From assembly GCA_036339975.1 (NCBI GenBank), contig JAYYZV010000095.1:1-19899 (forward strand): a stretch of 19,899 bases of DNA, written 5' to 3'. Both the position numbers and the translations under genes were made by a program. The notes under the pieces are model-generated. The model was not told where the DNA came from. It searched no databases and saw nothing but the letters and a program-made list of their open reading frames with translations. Shown piece by piece: positions 13,182-19,899 of the stretch (position 1 is its first letter; every line of letters starts with the position of its first letter). The stretch is from UBA830 sp036339975 (GTDB taxonomy: Bacteria; Pseudomonadota; Alphaproteobacteria; MPNO01; UBA830).

Positions 13182-14615
13182 ATGCGTAAAATTTTCCTGA
13201 AATCGATTTTGTCCACATTTTTGTGTGTCAGTGGTCTCGTTGTCGCTGTTTCATGGGGTGTGTTAGCACAGACGAAAGTCGTCCCGGCTACCCGCGGGGA
13301 TACGACACTGTCGTTTGCACCCCTTGTAAAGACTGCAGCGCCAGCGGTAGTCAACATTTACACGAGGCGGGTAATTCGTGCTCGCGATGAGACACCCCTT
13401 TTCAGCGACCCATTCTTCCGGCGGTTCTTTGGCGATAAGTTTAGGTTTGGCGGTAAGGCACAGAAACGGGTACAGAACTCCCTTGGGTCAGGTGTAATCG
13501 TTACCGATGATGGTCTGATAGTCACCAACTACCACGTCATCGAGAAGGCGGATGAAATAACAGTGGTTCTGTCCGACCGCCGCGAATATGACGCCGATGT
13601 CGTAATACGCGATGAGCGCACAGATCTTGCAATTCTTCGCATCAAAATTGGTGCAGAGAGGCTTCCTTTCCTGAGACTTAAAGACTCCGATACCTTAGAG
13701 GTTGGCGACCTTGTGCTCGCAATAGGAAACCCTTTTGGTGTTGGTCAGACGGTAACCAGCGGTATTGTTTCCGCTCTGGCGCGGACTGCACAGGGTGTTA
13801 GCGATTTTGGCTTTTTCATTCAGACCGACGCGGCTATAAATCCCGGTAATTCCGGGGGCGCGCTAGTGTCTCTCGATGGTGGCTTAGTCGGTATTAATAC
13901 CGCAATTTACTCACGTGGCGGTGGTTCTAACGGTATCGGGTTCGCTATTCCGACAAACATGGTCGCGACCGTAATCGGTGGGGCCATGAAAGGTGGCACC
14001 ATCGTACGTCCGTGGATCGGAGCCACGGGCCAGACTGTAGACGCTGATATTGCACGATCGATAGGGCTGACGAAACCGGCTGGTGTGCTGGTAAATTCGG
14101 TTCATCCCCGTGGTCCCGCTGCAGCGGCTGGCCTGAAAGTCGGCGACGTGATCATAAGCATCGGCGGTAAAGGTGTGCCGGACGCTAATTCGCTTCGTTT
14201 TCGTATTGCAACGCTCTCGGTTGGGCGGGAAACCCTCATCGGCGGACTTCGTAATGGCAAGGCCTTCGAACGCCGCATCTTTTTGATTGCCGCGCCGGAA
14301 GATCCGCCCAGAAATTTGTCTCTTATAACTGGAAACAACCCCTACGCCGGCAGTGAAGTGGCTAACTTGTCGCCGGCGGTTGCCGAAGAACTGTCTCTAG
14401 ATAGTGAGGCCACCGGTGTGATCGTAATACGCCTTAAGCGGGGGTCACCCGCTGATCGTATTGGGTTGGAACCCGGTGACATTCTGATGCGGTTGAATGG
14501 TAGGGAGATAGGTTCCGTAAAAACGCTAAAAAATTTCTTGATGCAAGACTATTCAACCTGGCAGATGGAGATCAATCGCTCTGGCCGTTTGCTACAAATA
14601 CGTATAGGGAGTTGA
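13182..14615 (+). CDS. Deg/HtrA-family (Do-type) periplasmic serine endoprotease
   Basis: The 477-residue protein begins with a typical signal peptide: basic MRKIFLK, a hydrophobic stretch to about residue 28, and a probable cleavage near VLAQ. The trypsin-like domain has H118 in TNYHVIEK, D148 in DERTDLAIL, and S224 in NPGNSGGAL, a complete catalytic triad. Two PDZ domains follow, at about 277-370 (with GVLVNSVHPRGPAAAAGLKVGDVI) and about 385-475 (GVIVIRLKRGSPADRIGLEPGDIL). It would degrade or refold damaged periplasmic proteins. It could equally be named DegP- or DegQ-like, so no symbol is given. No Shine-Dalgarno site precedes the ATG. The stop lies 3 bases before rarA. Deg-rarA adjacency is common in Alphaproteobacteria. 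Confidence 0.95.
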   Translation: MRKIFLKSILSTFLCVSGLVVAVSWGVLAQTKVVPATRGDTTLSFAPLVKTAAPAVVNIYTRRVIRARDETPLFSDPFFRRFFGDKFRFGGKAQKRVQNSLGSGVIVTDDGLIVTNYHVIEKADEITVVLSDRREYDADVVIRDERTDLAILRIKIGAERLPFLRLKDSDTLEVGDLVLAIGNPFGVGQTVTSGIVSALARTAQGVSDFGFFIQTDAAINPGNSGGALVSLDGGLVGINTAIYSRGGGSNGIGFAIPTNMVATVIGGAMKGGTIVRPWIGATGQTVDADIARSIGLTKPAGVLVNSVHPRGPAAAAGLKVGDVIISIGGKGVPDANSLRFRIATLSVGRETLIGGLRNGKAFERRIFLIAAPEDPPRNLSLITGNNPYAGSEVANLSPAVAEELSLDSEATGVIVIRLKRGSPADRIGLEPGDILMRLNGREIGSVKTLKNFLMQDYSTWQMEINRSGRLLQIRIGS

Positions 14616-14618
14616 GGC

Positions 14619-15929
14619 GTGGAGGCCGGCACCGGAAGCTTGTTCGAAGTGGATGCCACCCGTCCGCTCGCCGATAGGTTGCGGCCATCTGATTTGAGCC
14701 AAGTGTTGGGGCAGGATCATTTGCTGGGTGCGACAGGTCCGTTAGGTCGAATGACCCGGGGCGGTCGGATATCCTCCATGATACTCTGGGGCCCTCCCGG
14801 GACAGGAAAGACAACGGTTGCGCGCCTTCTTGCAGGGACGACAAAGCTCCATTTTGAAGCGCTATCAGCCGTATTTTCGGGTGTAGCGGACCTTCGCCGG
14901 GTTTTTGGATCGGCTCAGGAACGCCGGGTCGAGGGAATGGGGACATTGCTGTTTGTTGATGAGATCCACCGTTTTAATCGGGCGCAGCAGGACGCTTTTC
15001 TACCATACGTAGAGGCCGGCACAGTTATATTAGTCGGTGCCACTACAGAGAATCCATCATTCGAGCTTAACGGCGCGTTGTTGTCTCGCTGTCAGGTCTT
15101 TGTGCTTAATAGGCTCGATCATAACGCATTGGATTCCGTTTTATCGAGGGCGGAGGGAGAAATTGGCAGAAAAATTCCCCTGACCGTCGCCGCCAGACGC
15201 ACTCTCTGCGCGCTGGCAGACGGCGACGGAAGGTATCTTTTAAATTTGGTTGAGGAGATTGACGCTACCTATAGCGGACAACCGATGGACGTTGCGGAGC
15301 TGATGGAATTTGTCCAGAAACGCGCGCCTCTTTACGACAAATCACGGGAGGCCCATTACAACCTTATAAGTGCGCTGCACAAATCGATGCGCGGCTCTGA
15401 CGTCGATGCAGCGTTGTACTGGCTCGCGCGTATGTTAAATGGCGGCGAGGACCCCGGCTACATTGCTCGCCGGCTTACGAGATTTGCGGTGGAGGACATC
15501 GGCATGGCCGATCCAGACGCTCTTCCACAGTCTCTTGCCGCATGGGAGGCTTATGAGCGGATCGGTTCGCCTGAAGGTGAGCTTGCTATCGCGCAATGTG
15601 TCATTTATCTAGCCACCGCCCCCAAATCAAATGCTGGCTATACCGCTTTCAAAGCGTCAGCGCTGTCTGCGCGGGAAACCGGCTCTCTTTCACCGCCTAA
15701 ACATTTGCTAAACGCTCCTACGGGCCTGATGAAAGACCTTGGGTATGGCGATGGCTACCAGTATGACCATGTGTCAGAGGAAGGTTTCTCTGGCCAGAAC
15801 TACTTTCCTGAAGATATGCGCCGTGAAGAATTTTACCAACCGGTAGACCGAGGATTTGAAACGGATATCGGAAAACGGCTTAAATACTGGAAAAAGTTAC
15901 GTGACCGTGCACAGCGTGAAGAAGGTTAG
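14619..15929 (+). CDS. rarA: Replication-associated AAA+ ATPase RarA (MgsA)
   Basis: The 436-residue protein belongs to the RarA/MgsA/WRNIP1 family, which acts at stalled replication forks. The N-terminal part has RPLADRLRPSDLSQVLGQDHLLG, the Walker A motif GPPGTGKTT (58-66), Walker B FVDEIH (D114, E115), sensor 1 GATTENPSFELN and a likely arginine finger in LLSRCQ (R157). The C-terminal tetramerisation region includes SALHKSMRGSDVDAALYWLARML and GYTAFKASALSARETGSL. The start is GTG at 14619, 3 bases after the deg stop, with AGGGAG upstream. Some databases label such proteins as recombination factor or Holliday-junction helicase-like. The function is well supported by the motifs. Confidence 0.95.
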   Translation: MEAGTGSLFEVDATRPLADRLRPSDLSQVLGQDHLLGATGPLGRMTRGGRISSMILWGPPGTGKTTVARLLAGTTKLHFEALSAVFSGVADLRRVFGSAQERRVEGMGTLLFVDEIHRFNRAQQDAFLPYVEAGTVILVGATTENPSFELNGALLSRCQVFVLNRLDHNALDSVLSRAEGEIGRKIPLTVAARRTLCALADGDGRYLLNLVEEIDATYSGQPMDVAELMEFVQKRAPLYDKSREAHYNLISALHKSMRGSDVDAALYWLARMLNGGEDPGYIARRLTRFAVEDIGMADPDALPQSLAAWEAYERIGSPEGELAIAQCVIYLATAPKSNAGYTAFKASALSARETGSLSPPKHLLNAPTGLMKDLGYGDGYQYDHVSEEGFSGQNYFPEDMRREEFYQPVDRGFETDIGKRLKYWKKLRDRAQREEG

Positions 15930-15935
15930 AGCAAA

Positions 15936-16316
15936 GTGAAAATGTTCCTTTATGTTGCGATGGGCGGTGCAGTCGGCGCCTCCGGAAGATACGCGGTTAG
16001 TGTGTTTCTTCTTTATTTGGGCGTTGGGCAGTTTCCATGGGGAACGTTTCTAGTGAACGTCGCCGGCTCTTTCTTTATGGGGGTTGTATCGGCATGTCTT
16101 GTGCATACATGGTCGCCGTCGCCAGAAATGCGGGCATTTTTGGTGATCGGTATCTTAGGCGGTTTTACCACGTTCTCGGCATTTTCTCTGGATATTCTCT
16201 CGCTGGCCGAAAAAAATCGTTTTGACCTTGCTGTTCTTTACCTATCTGGAACACTCGTTCTGTCAGTAGGTGGATTGTTTGCTGGTTTGCGACTCATGCG
16301 AGTTTTTCTTACATGA
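15936..16316 (+). CDS. crcB: Fluoride ion channel CrcB (Fluc)
   Basis: The 126-residue protein has four hydrophobic segments, as in the dual-topology Fluc channel that dimerises in the inner membrane to export fluoride. Signatures are GGAVGASGRY near the N-terminus, GTFLVNVAGSFFMGV with its conserved Asn in helix 2, and GGFTTFSAFS in helix 3. A single copy is expected to make a homodimer. The start could be GTG at 15936 or ATG two codons later at 15942; GAAGG lies 10 bases before the GTG, so I use it. No fluoride riboswitch is visible upstream, since rarA ends only 6 bases earlier. Its stop overlaps the rluC-like gene by 4 bases. Confidence 0.94.
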   Translation: MKMFLYVAMGGAVGASGRYAVSVFLLYLGVGQFPWGTFLVNVAGSFFMGVVSACLVHTWSPSPEMRAFLVIGILGGFTTFSAFSLDILSLAEKNRFDLAVLYLSGTLVLSVGGLFAGLRLMRVFLT

Positions 16317-17284
16317 ATGGTGTGCAAATGCTCGAAGTAAGTGCCGAAGATGCAGACATTCGTGTCGACCGGTGGTTTCGCCGTCATTTTCCTGACTTGA
16401 AACATGGTCGGCTCGAGAAACTTCTCAGGACCGGTCAAGTCAGAGTCGATGGCGGCCGAGCTAAGGCATCGACGCGGCTTGAAGCTGGACAGTTACTGCG
16501 GGTGCCACCGCTGTTTATCGAGGCGGGCGACAGGCCTGTTACCCGAAGCCGAAACGTCAGTGAAAAAGATCGGGCGTGGATCCGATCTTTGGTGATTCAT
16601 TCGGACGACGATCTCATCGTAATCAATAAGCCGTCGGGCATCGCCGTGCAGGGTGGTACCGGCATTATCCGGCATATCGACGGGCTGCTCTCTGGTTTGG
16701 TTCCGCACGGTGCGGAATGCCCGAAACTAGTCCACCGTCTCGACCGCGATACCAGTGGTGTTTTGGTGATTGCCCGTCGAGCGGCGGTCGCAGCCATGCT
16801 GGGAGATGCGTTTCGTGGTCGGGACGCTGTGAAAGAGTATTGGGCTCTCGTCGCGGGCGTTCCCTTGCCGCGGCAGGGGGCCATAAATCAGGCGCTGATA
16901 AAGTCATCGGGAAAAGAAGGGTATGAGAAAGTGGTGGTGAATGCCTCAATGGGGAAACCTGCGAAGACGGAATACCGTGTCATCGAGGCGGCTGGGCGTA
17001 AGGTAGCTTGGTTATTGCTCAAGCCGCGGACAGGGCGGACCCACCAGCTTCGCGTTCATTGTGCGGGAATGGGGACCCCAATTGCCGGAGACTTTAAATA
17101 CGGCGGAAAACAAGCAATCCTTGATGGAATCGCCAGCCCAAATTCACTCCACCTTCACGCCCAGTCGATTGTGCTTCCGCATCCGTCAGGGGGGAAGTTA
17201 GGCGTGACGGCGCCACTTCCCGAGAAATTGCAAAAATCATGGGAATTCTTCGGTTTTGACACCCGCCGGCAGGAAGTGCTGTAG
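16313..17284 (+). CDS. RluC/RluD-family 23S rRNA pseudouridine synthase
   Basis: The 323-residue protein has an N-terminal S4 RNA-binding domain (about 16-66; RVDRWFRRHFPDLKHGRLEKLL) and a catalytic domain. Motif I is HRLDRDTSGVLVIAR (catalytic Asp D144), and the later KPRTGRTHQLRVHCAGMG and GDFKYGG motifs are also present. Such enzymes convert specific uridines in 23S rRNA to pseudouridine; RluC is the best guess from the neighbourhood, but RluD cannot be excluded, so no symbol is given. The ATG overlaps the crcB stop. A second ATG at 16328 would give a 5-residue shorter product. The 1-base overlap with the HAD gene continues the coupled operon. Confidence 0.93.
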   Translation: MNGVQMLEVSAEDADIRVDRWFRRHFPDLKHGRLEKLLRTGQVRVDGGRAKASTRLEAGQLLRVPPLFIEAGDRPVTRSRNVSEKDRAWIRSLVIHSDDDLIVINKPSGIAVQGGTGIIRHIDGLLSGLVPHGAECPKLVHRLDRDTSGVLVIARRAAVAAMLGDAFRGRDAVKEYWALVAGVPLPRQGAINQALIKSSGKEGYEKVVVNASMGKPAKTEYRVIEAAGRKVAWLLLKPRTGRTHQLRVHCAGMGTPIAGDFKYGGKQAILDGIASPNSLHLHAQSIVLPHPSGGKLGVTAPLPEKLQKSWEFFGFDTRRQEVL

Positions 17285-17973
17285 TGAGTAAAGCAACTCG
17301 CTTGGCAGCATTTGATCTGGATGGGACTTTGCTGAATAGCATTCCCTCCATTGTTATCGGTGTAAGAACCTGTTGGGAGGTATTGGGATTCCCGGAGGTT
17401 TCCGACGATCAGATCCGTGATATCATAGGCCTTCCCTGGGAGGAGAGTGTTCAGATTCTCATTCCCGGCGCAGGTGCACGCGAAGTGGGGTTGATCAACG
17501 ACTATCATGCTGAAATAGCCCGCGGTGATCGTCTTCCGCCTAATCGGCCGCCAGAAGAAATTTTCACTGGCGCGGCCGAGACATTAGATAGGTTTGAACA
17601 GGATGGGTATCTGCTTGCTATCGTTACGAGTAGGTCTAATCGGCGTTTTTATGACCTGTTAGAACAGGCCGGATTGTCAGGACGGTTTTCGACGGTTAAA
17701 ACGGCGGACTTGGGTCCTGGAAAACCCGATCCTTATTTGTTGAATCAGGCTATGGCGGATGTAGGGGCGGAGCCTACGACTACAGTCATGATCGGCGATA
17801 CGACGTATGACATTATGACCGGCAGGAATGCCGGGACTGGCGCGATTGGGGTTACTTGGGGGGTACACCCCAACCAGAAATTAAAAGAAGCAGGGGCGCA
17901 TCACGTTGCCTTTGAGTTTGGTGAACTGCACGACTACGCAGCCGGCTTGACCTCGGAAATGGCGATATCGTGA
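17284..17973 (+). CDS. HAD-superfamily (subfamily IA, Gph-like) phosphatase
   Basis: The 229-residue protein has all four HAD motifs: DLDGT with D11 and D13, motif II T115 in IVTSRS, K147 in GPGKPDP, and GDTTYD with D172 and D176. An alpha-helical cap (about residues 20-95) follows motif I. These proteins dephosphorylate small phosphometabolites; the closest familiar activity is phosphoglycolate phosphatase, but the substrate cannot be read from the sequence. GTG start at 17284 shares one base with the preceding stop; AGGAAG lies upstream. It overlaps the ATP12 gene by 4 bases. In Alphaproteobacteria this gene commonly sits between an rluC-like gene and atp12. Confidence 0.93.
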   Translation: MSKATRLAAFDLDGTLLNSIPSIVIGVRTCWEVLGFPEVSDDQIRDIIGLPWEESVQILIPGAGAREVGLINDYHAEIARGDRLPPNRPPEEIFTGAAETLDRFEQDGYLLAIVTSRSNRRFYDLLEQAGLSGRFSTVKTADLGPGKPDPYLLNQAMADVGAEPTTTVMIGDTTYDIMTGRNAGTGAIGVTWGVHPNQKLKEAGAHHVAFEFGELHDYAAGLTSEMAIS

Positions 17974-18692
17974 AGAAAAATTTTAAAGACGTCGGAATCC
18001 GCGAATGCGATGACGGTTTTTTGATCTGTTTGGATCAGAGACCGGTGAAAACGCCCGCGCAAAAAAAACTTTCTATACCAAATGCTGCGCTGGCGAAAGC
18101 TGTCGCTGAAGAATGGCGGAGCTATAACCCGGAGGTTGATCCAATCGCGATGCCGCTGACAAGATTGGCGAATAGTGCGGTCGACCGGATATCTGGTCAC
18201 CGGGATTCTGTAATAGACGAAATCTCGGGGTTTGCTGCGACGGATTTGGTTTGTTACCGTTCCGAGGAACCATCTGCTCTGTGTGATCAGCAAAATGTTG
18301 AATGGGGCGGTATGTTGTTATGGCTGAGACAGACACTGGGTATCGACTTAAAGATTACGGACAGCGTACTGCCTCTGGACCAAAATCAGGAAGACCTTGA
18401 TGCGGTGCGGAGAGTCGTTTCCGAGTTGGACGATTATAGCTTGTCCGGGCTGCACATGGTCACTACCGCGTGCGGATCGGTTGTGCTGGGGCTTGCTGTT
18501 GCGTTCGGAAAGATCGAGGGTGCCGAGGCATGGGAATTGTCGCTTCTTGAAGAGACGTTTCAGAAAAACAAATGGGGCGAGGACTCTGAAGACAATAAAC
18601 GGAGAGAGGATCTCCGAATCGAGATTGGCGCGGCGGCGCGGTTTCTAGCATTGTTGCGTGAATATCCAATTAGTCGAATTACTTCTGGATAA
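17970..18692 (+). CDS. ATP12-family F1-ATPase assembly chaperone
   Basis: The 240-residue protein matches the ATP12 family, which in mitochondria holds the F1 alpha subunit before hexamer assembly. Recognisable parts are the N-terminal LDQRPVKTPAQKKLSIP (positions about 21-37), AVAEEWRSYNPEVDPIAMPLTRLANSAVD (about 48-76), the DLVCYRSEEPSAL stretch, and the C-terminal SLLEETFQKNKWGED. Bacterial members are found almost only in Alphaproteobacteria, which fits the rest of the window. Start GTG at 17970 overlaps the HAD stop by 4 bases (GTGA). The ATP synthase genes themselves are not in this window. No terminator is visible after the stop; lipB converges from the other strand with 29 bases between. 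Confidence 0.93.
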   Translation: MKKNFKDVGIRECDDGFLICLDQRPVKTPAQKKLSIPNAALAKAVAEEWRSYNPEVDPIAMPLTRLANSAVDRISGHRDSVIDEISGFAATDLVCYRSEEPSALCDQQNVEWGGMLLWLRQTLGIDLKITDSVLPLDQNQEDLDAVRRVVSELDDYSLSGLHMVTTACGSVVLGLAVAFGKIEGAEAWELSLLEETFQKNKWGEDSEDNKRREDLRIEIGAAARFLALLREYPISRITSG

Positions 18693-18721
18693 CGGGTAGC
18701 GTTCACATGTTTCGGTCTGGT

Positions 18722-19414
18722 TTAGGAATCTTCCGACGCGATAACGGTATCTCTGTCGAAAACAGTTTCGAATGACGTCCTTAGGGCATCGTCTAGTTCA
18801 GCCATGTTTATTGAGAGCCCAAGCTCTTTAAGCGAGGTTACGCCGAATTCTCTGATACCACAGGGGACGATGCCCTCGTAGTGGTCTAGGTCCGGGTTTA
18901 AATTTATCGATATACCGTGAAAACTCACCCACCGACGTACCCTGACCCCAATCGCAGCGATTTTGTCCTCTCGAACGCCGGAACCAACGCTGGAACCTAT
19001 GTCAGTGCTGCGATTCACCCAAATCCCCACACGGCCATCGCGGCGTTCGCCCGTTATTCCTAACGCCGCAAGTGTCGCAATAACCCATTCCTCAAGATCT
19101 CGAACATATCGTCGAATATCGCGACCATGGCGATTTAGGTTCAACATTGCATAGCACACTCGTTGCCCGGGTCCATGATAAGTATATTCACCGCCCCGGC
19201 CAGCCGTATAAACGGGAAAGCGATTGTCCTCCAGCAAATCATCCGGTCGGGCGCTGGTCCCGGCGGTATAGAGAGGTGGATGCTCAACAAGCCATACACG
19301 TTCGTTGCCACCAACGTTTATCTCGGCAACACGATTTTCCATTGTTTCAAGGGCTGCGGGATATTTGGTCAGCCCTGAGGAAACCTGCCATTCAACCGGA
19401 TCGACCGATTTCAT
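18722..19414 (-). CDS. lipB: Octanoyl-[acyl carrier protein]:protein N-octanoyltransferase
   Basis: The 230-residue protein is LipB, which moves octanoyl groups from ACP to the lipoyl domains of 2-oxoacid dehydrogenases and the glycine cleavage H protein. Motifs are VEHPPLYTAGTS, AGRGGEYTYHGPGQ with H80, KIAAIGVRVRRWVSFHG with K151, and GIVPCGIREFGVTS with the catalytic C175. Compared with E. coli LipB there is a Ser/Gly-rich insertion of about a dozen residues (around 134-150) before the catalytic lysine. Read on the minus strand, AAGGG lies 10 bases before the ATG. The gene converges with the ATP12 operon and diverges from tRNA-Leu, so it is probably a single-gene transcript. lipA is not in the window. 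Confidence 0.96.
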   Translation of the reverse strand: MKSVDPVEWQVSSGLTKYPAALETMENRVAEINVGGNERVWLVEHPPLYTAGTSARPDDLLEDNRFPVYTAGRGGEYTYHGPGQRVCYAMLNLNRHGRDIRRYVRDLEEWVIATLAALGITGERRDGRVGIWVNRSTDIGSSVGSGVREDKIAAIGVRVRRWVSFHGISINLNPDLDHYEGIVPCGIREFGVTSLKELGLSINMAELDDALRTSFETVFDRDTVIASEDS

Positions 19415-19499
19415 AAAAGCTCTACCCTTGCGATCAATACTTCAATTTGGTATGTCACACCGCCTTGAAAAGCAAGAAAAACGCAGATTTTGATCTAAA

Positions 19500-19586
19500 G
19501 CGGTCGTGGCGGAATTGGTAGACGCGCAGCGTTGAGGTCGCTGTGGGAGAGATCCCGTGGAAGTTCGAGTCTTCTCGACCGCACCA
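19500..19586 (+). tRNA. tRNA-Leu (anticodon GAG)
   Basis: The 87-base gene folds as a class II tRNA. The acceptor stem is GCGGTCG (19500-19506) pairing with CGACCGC (19576-19582), followed by discriminator A and an encoded CCA (19584-19586). The D arm contains GGAATTGGTAGACGC. The anticodon stem is CAGCG/CGCTG (19527-19531, 19539-19543), with loop TTGAGGT and anticodon GAG at 19534-19536. The long variable arm (GGGA...TCCC) and the T arm with loop TTCGAGT (19564-19570) support a leucine identity. It should read CUC and CUU codons. A candidate -35 TTGAAA lies at 19465-19470, but its -10 partner is poor. A terminator follows at 19595. Confidence 0.97.
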
Positions 19587-19594
19587 ATTTAATT

Positions 19595-19633
19595 CAGGCC
19601 CGCCGTTTGTGAGCGGGCCTGGTGTTTTTTTTT
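19595..19633 (+). terminator. Strong intrinsic terminator after tRNA-Leu
   Basis: CAGGCCCGC (19595-19603) pairs with GCGGGCCTG (19613-19621) in a 9-bp G+C-rich stem with a 9-base loop, followed by GTG and nine T residues (19625-19633). This is a textbook intrinsic terminator on the + strand and shows that the tRNA is a single-gene transcript. Confidence 0.95.
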
Positions 19634-19899
19634 CGCTGTTGCCGGATATATCGGCGGATCACGGGAAACGAGCCGTATGGTCGAAGGTCCCCGAGTTACC
19701 CATTCAAAGGAGGCTGTTCCGCCTGTCCAGGCAGAGGACCTACTAGGCCTAAACCCCGAAGTTGTGGGCGTGAAGAGTGTTCGATGTTCTGAGCGGCGCT
19801 TGTCGATATGCTAGGCATCCGGTTTTGGACAGAGAAAAAGTGGACGGGCGCAAGGTCGTATTCGCTTTGTGCGCTAAAATTCTCGGTTGGCTCCAAGGT
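19634..19899. other. Unassigned 266-base end region
   Basis: No recognisable gene was found. A 45-codon frame runs from ATG 19677 to TAG 19814 without a convincing ribosome binding site. A second frame from ATG 19808 is open to the window end. A minus-strand frame at 19696-19896 has no known match by eye. An AAAGGAGG at 19706-19713 resembles a ribosome binding site, but no start codon follows at proper spacing. The region may hold the 5' part of a gene that continues outside, or be noncoding. Confidence 0.4.

Noticed and set aside
15930..15942. Fluoride riboswitch before crcB
   Set aside because: Only 6 bases separate rarA and crcB, leaving no room for the aptamer, and no matching fold is seen inside the rarA end.
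19677..19814. 45-codon open frame after the tRNA-Leu terminator
   Set aside because: No convincing ribosome binding site and no familiar protein pattern; the length is easily reached by chance.

Overview
This window carries the main ribosomal-protein locus of an alphaproteobacterium, followed by a short housekeeping operon. The alphaproteobacterial assignment rests on three things seen in the sequence. The order is secY-adk-rpsM with no rpmJ between. The alpha operon is rpsM-rpsK-rpoA-rplQ without rpsD. A downstream Deg protease-rarA-crcB-rluC-HAD phosphatase-ATP12 cluster includes an F1-ATPase assembly chaperone typical of Alphaproteobacteria and mitochondria. Base composition looks moderately GC-rich by eye. 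A Rhodospirillales-like lineage is plausible, but I cannot place it more precisely.

Region 1 (1-10634) is the fused S10-spc gene string on the + strand: the 3' end of rplC, then rplD, rplW, rplB, rpsS, rplV, rpsC, rplP, rpmC, rpsQ, rplN, rplX, rplE, rpsN, rpsH, rplF, rplR, rpsE, rpmD, rplO, secY and adk. Gaps are 0-40 bases, and several junctions overlap (rplD/rplW, rplV/rpsC, secY/adk), so the string looks like one transcription unit with extensive translational coupling. It supplies about half of the ribosomal proteins plus the SecY translocon pore and adenylate kinase.

Region 2 (10635-13150) is the alpha operon. A 109-base gap after adk holds a good sigma-70-type promoter (TTGACT-N16-TATAAT). 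rpsM, rpsK, rpoA and rplQ follow. The block ends in a perfect 21-bp inverted repeat that acts as an obvious terminator. An 81-base gap before rpoA can form two mutually exclusive hairpins, one of which covers the rpoA ribosome binding site.

Region 3 (13151-18692) is a second + strand operon: a periplasmic Deg/HtrA serine protease, the AAA+ recombination factor RarA, the fluoride channel CrcB, an RluC/RluD-family pseudouridine synthase, a Gph-like HAD phosphatase and an ATP12-family F1 chaperone. Four of the six genes start with GTG, and three junctions overlap by 1 or 4 bases.

Region 4 (18693-19899) has lipB (octanoyltransferase) on the minus strand, convergent with the ATP12 gene. It is followed by a tRNA-Leu(GAG) gene on the + strand with its own strong terminator. 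The last 266 bases hold nothing I can identify.

Most of the window is conserved core genome. I see no mobile element, CRISPR array, phage gene or new multi-gene system. The points worth a second look are regulatory (the internal promoter, the rpoA leader, a possibly leaderless protease mRNA) and a few protein oddities (acidic or charged tails on L3 and L15, a zinc-type Adk).
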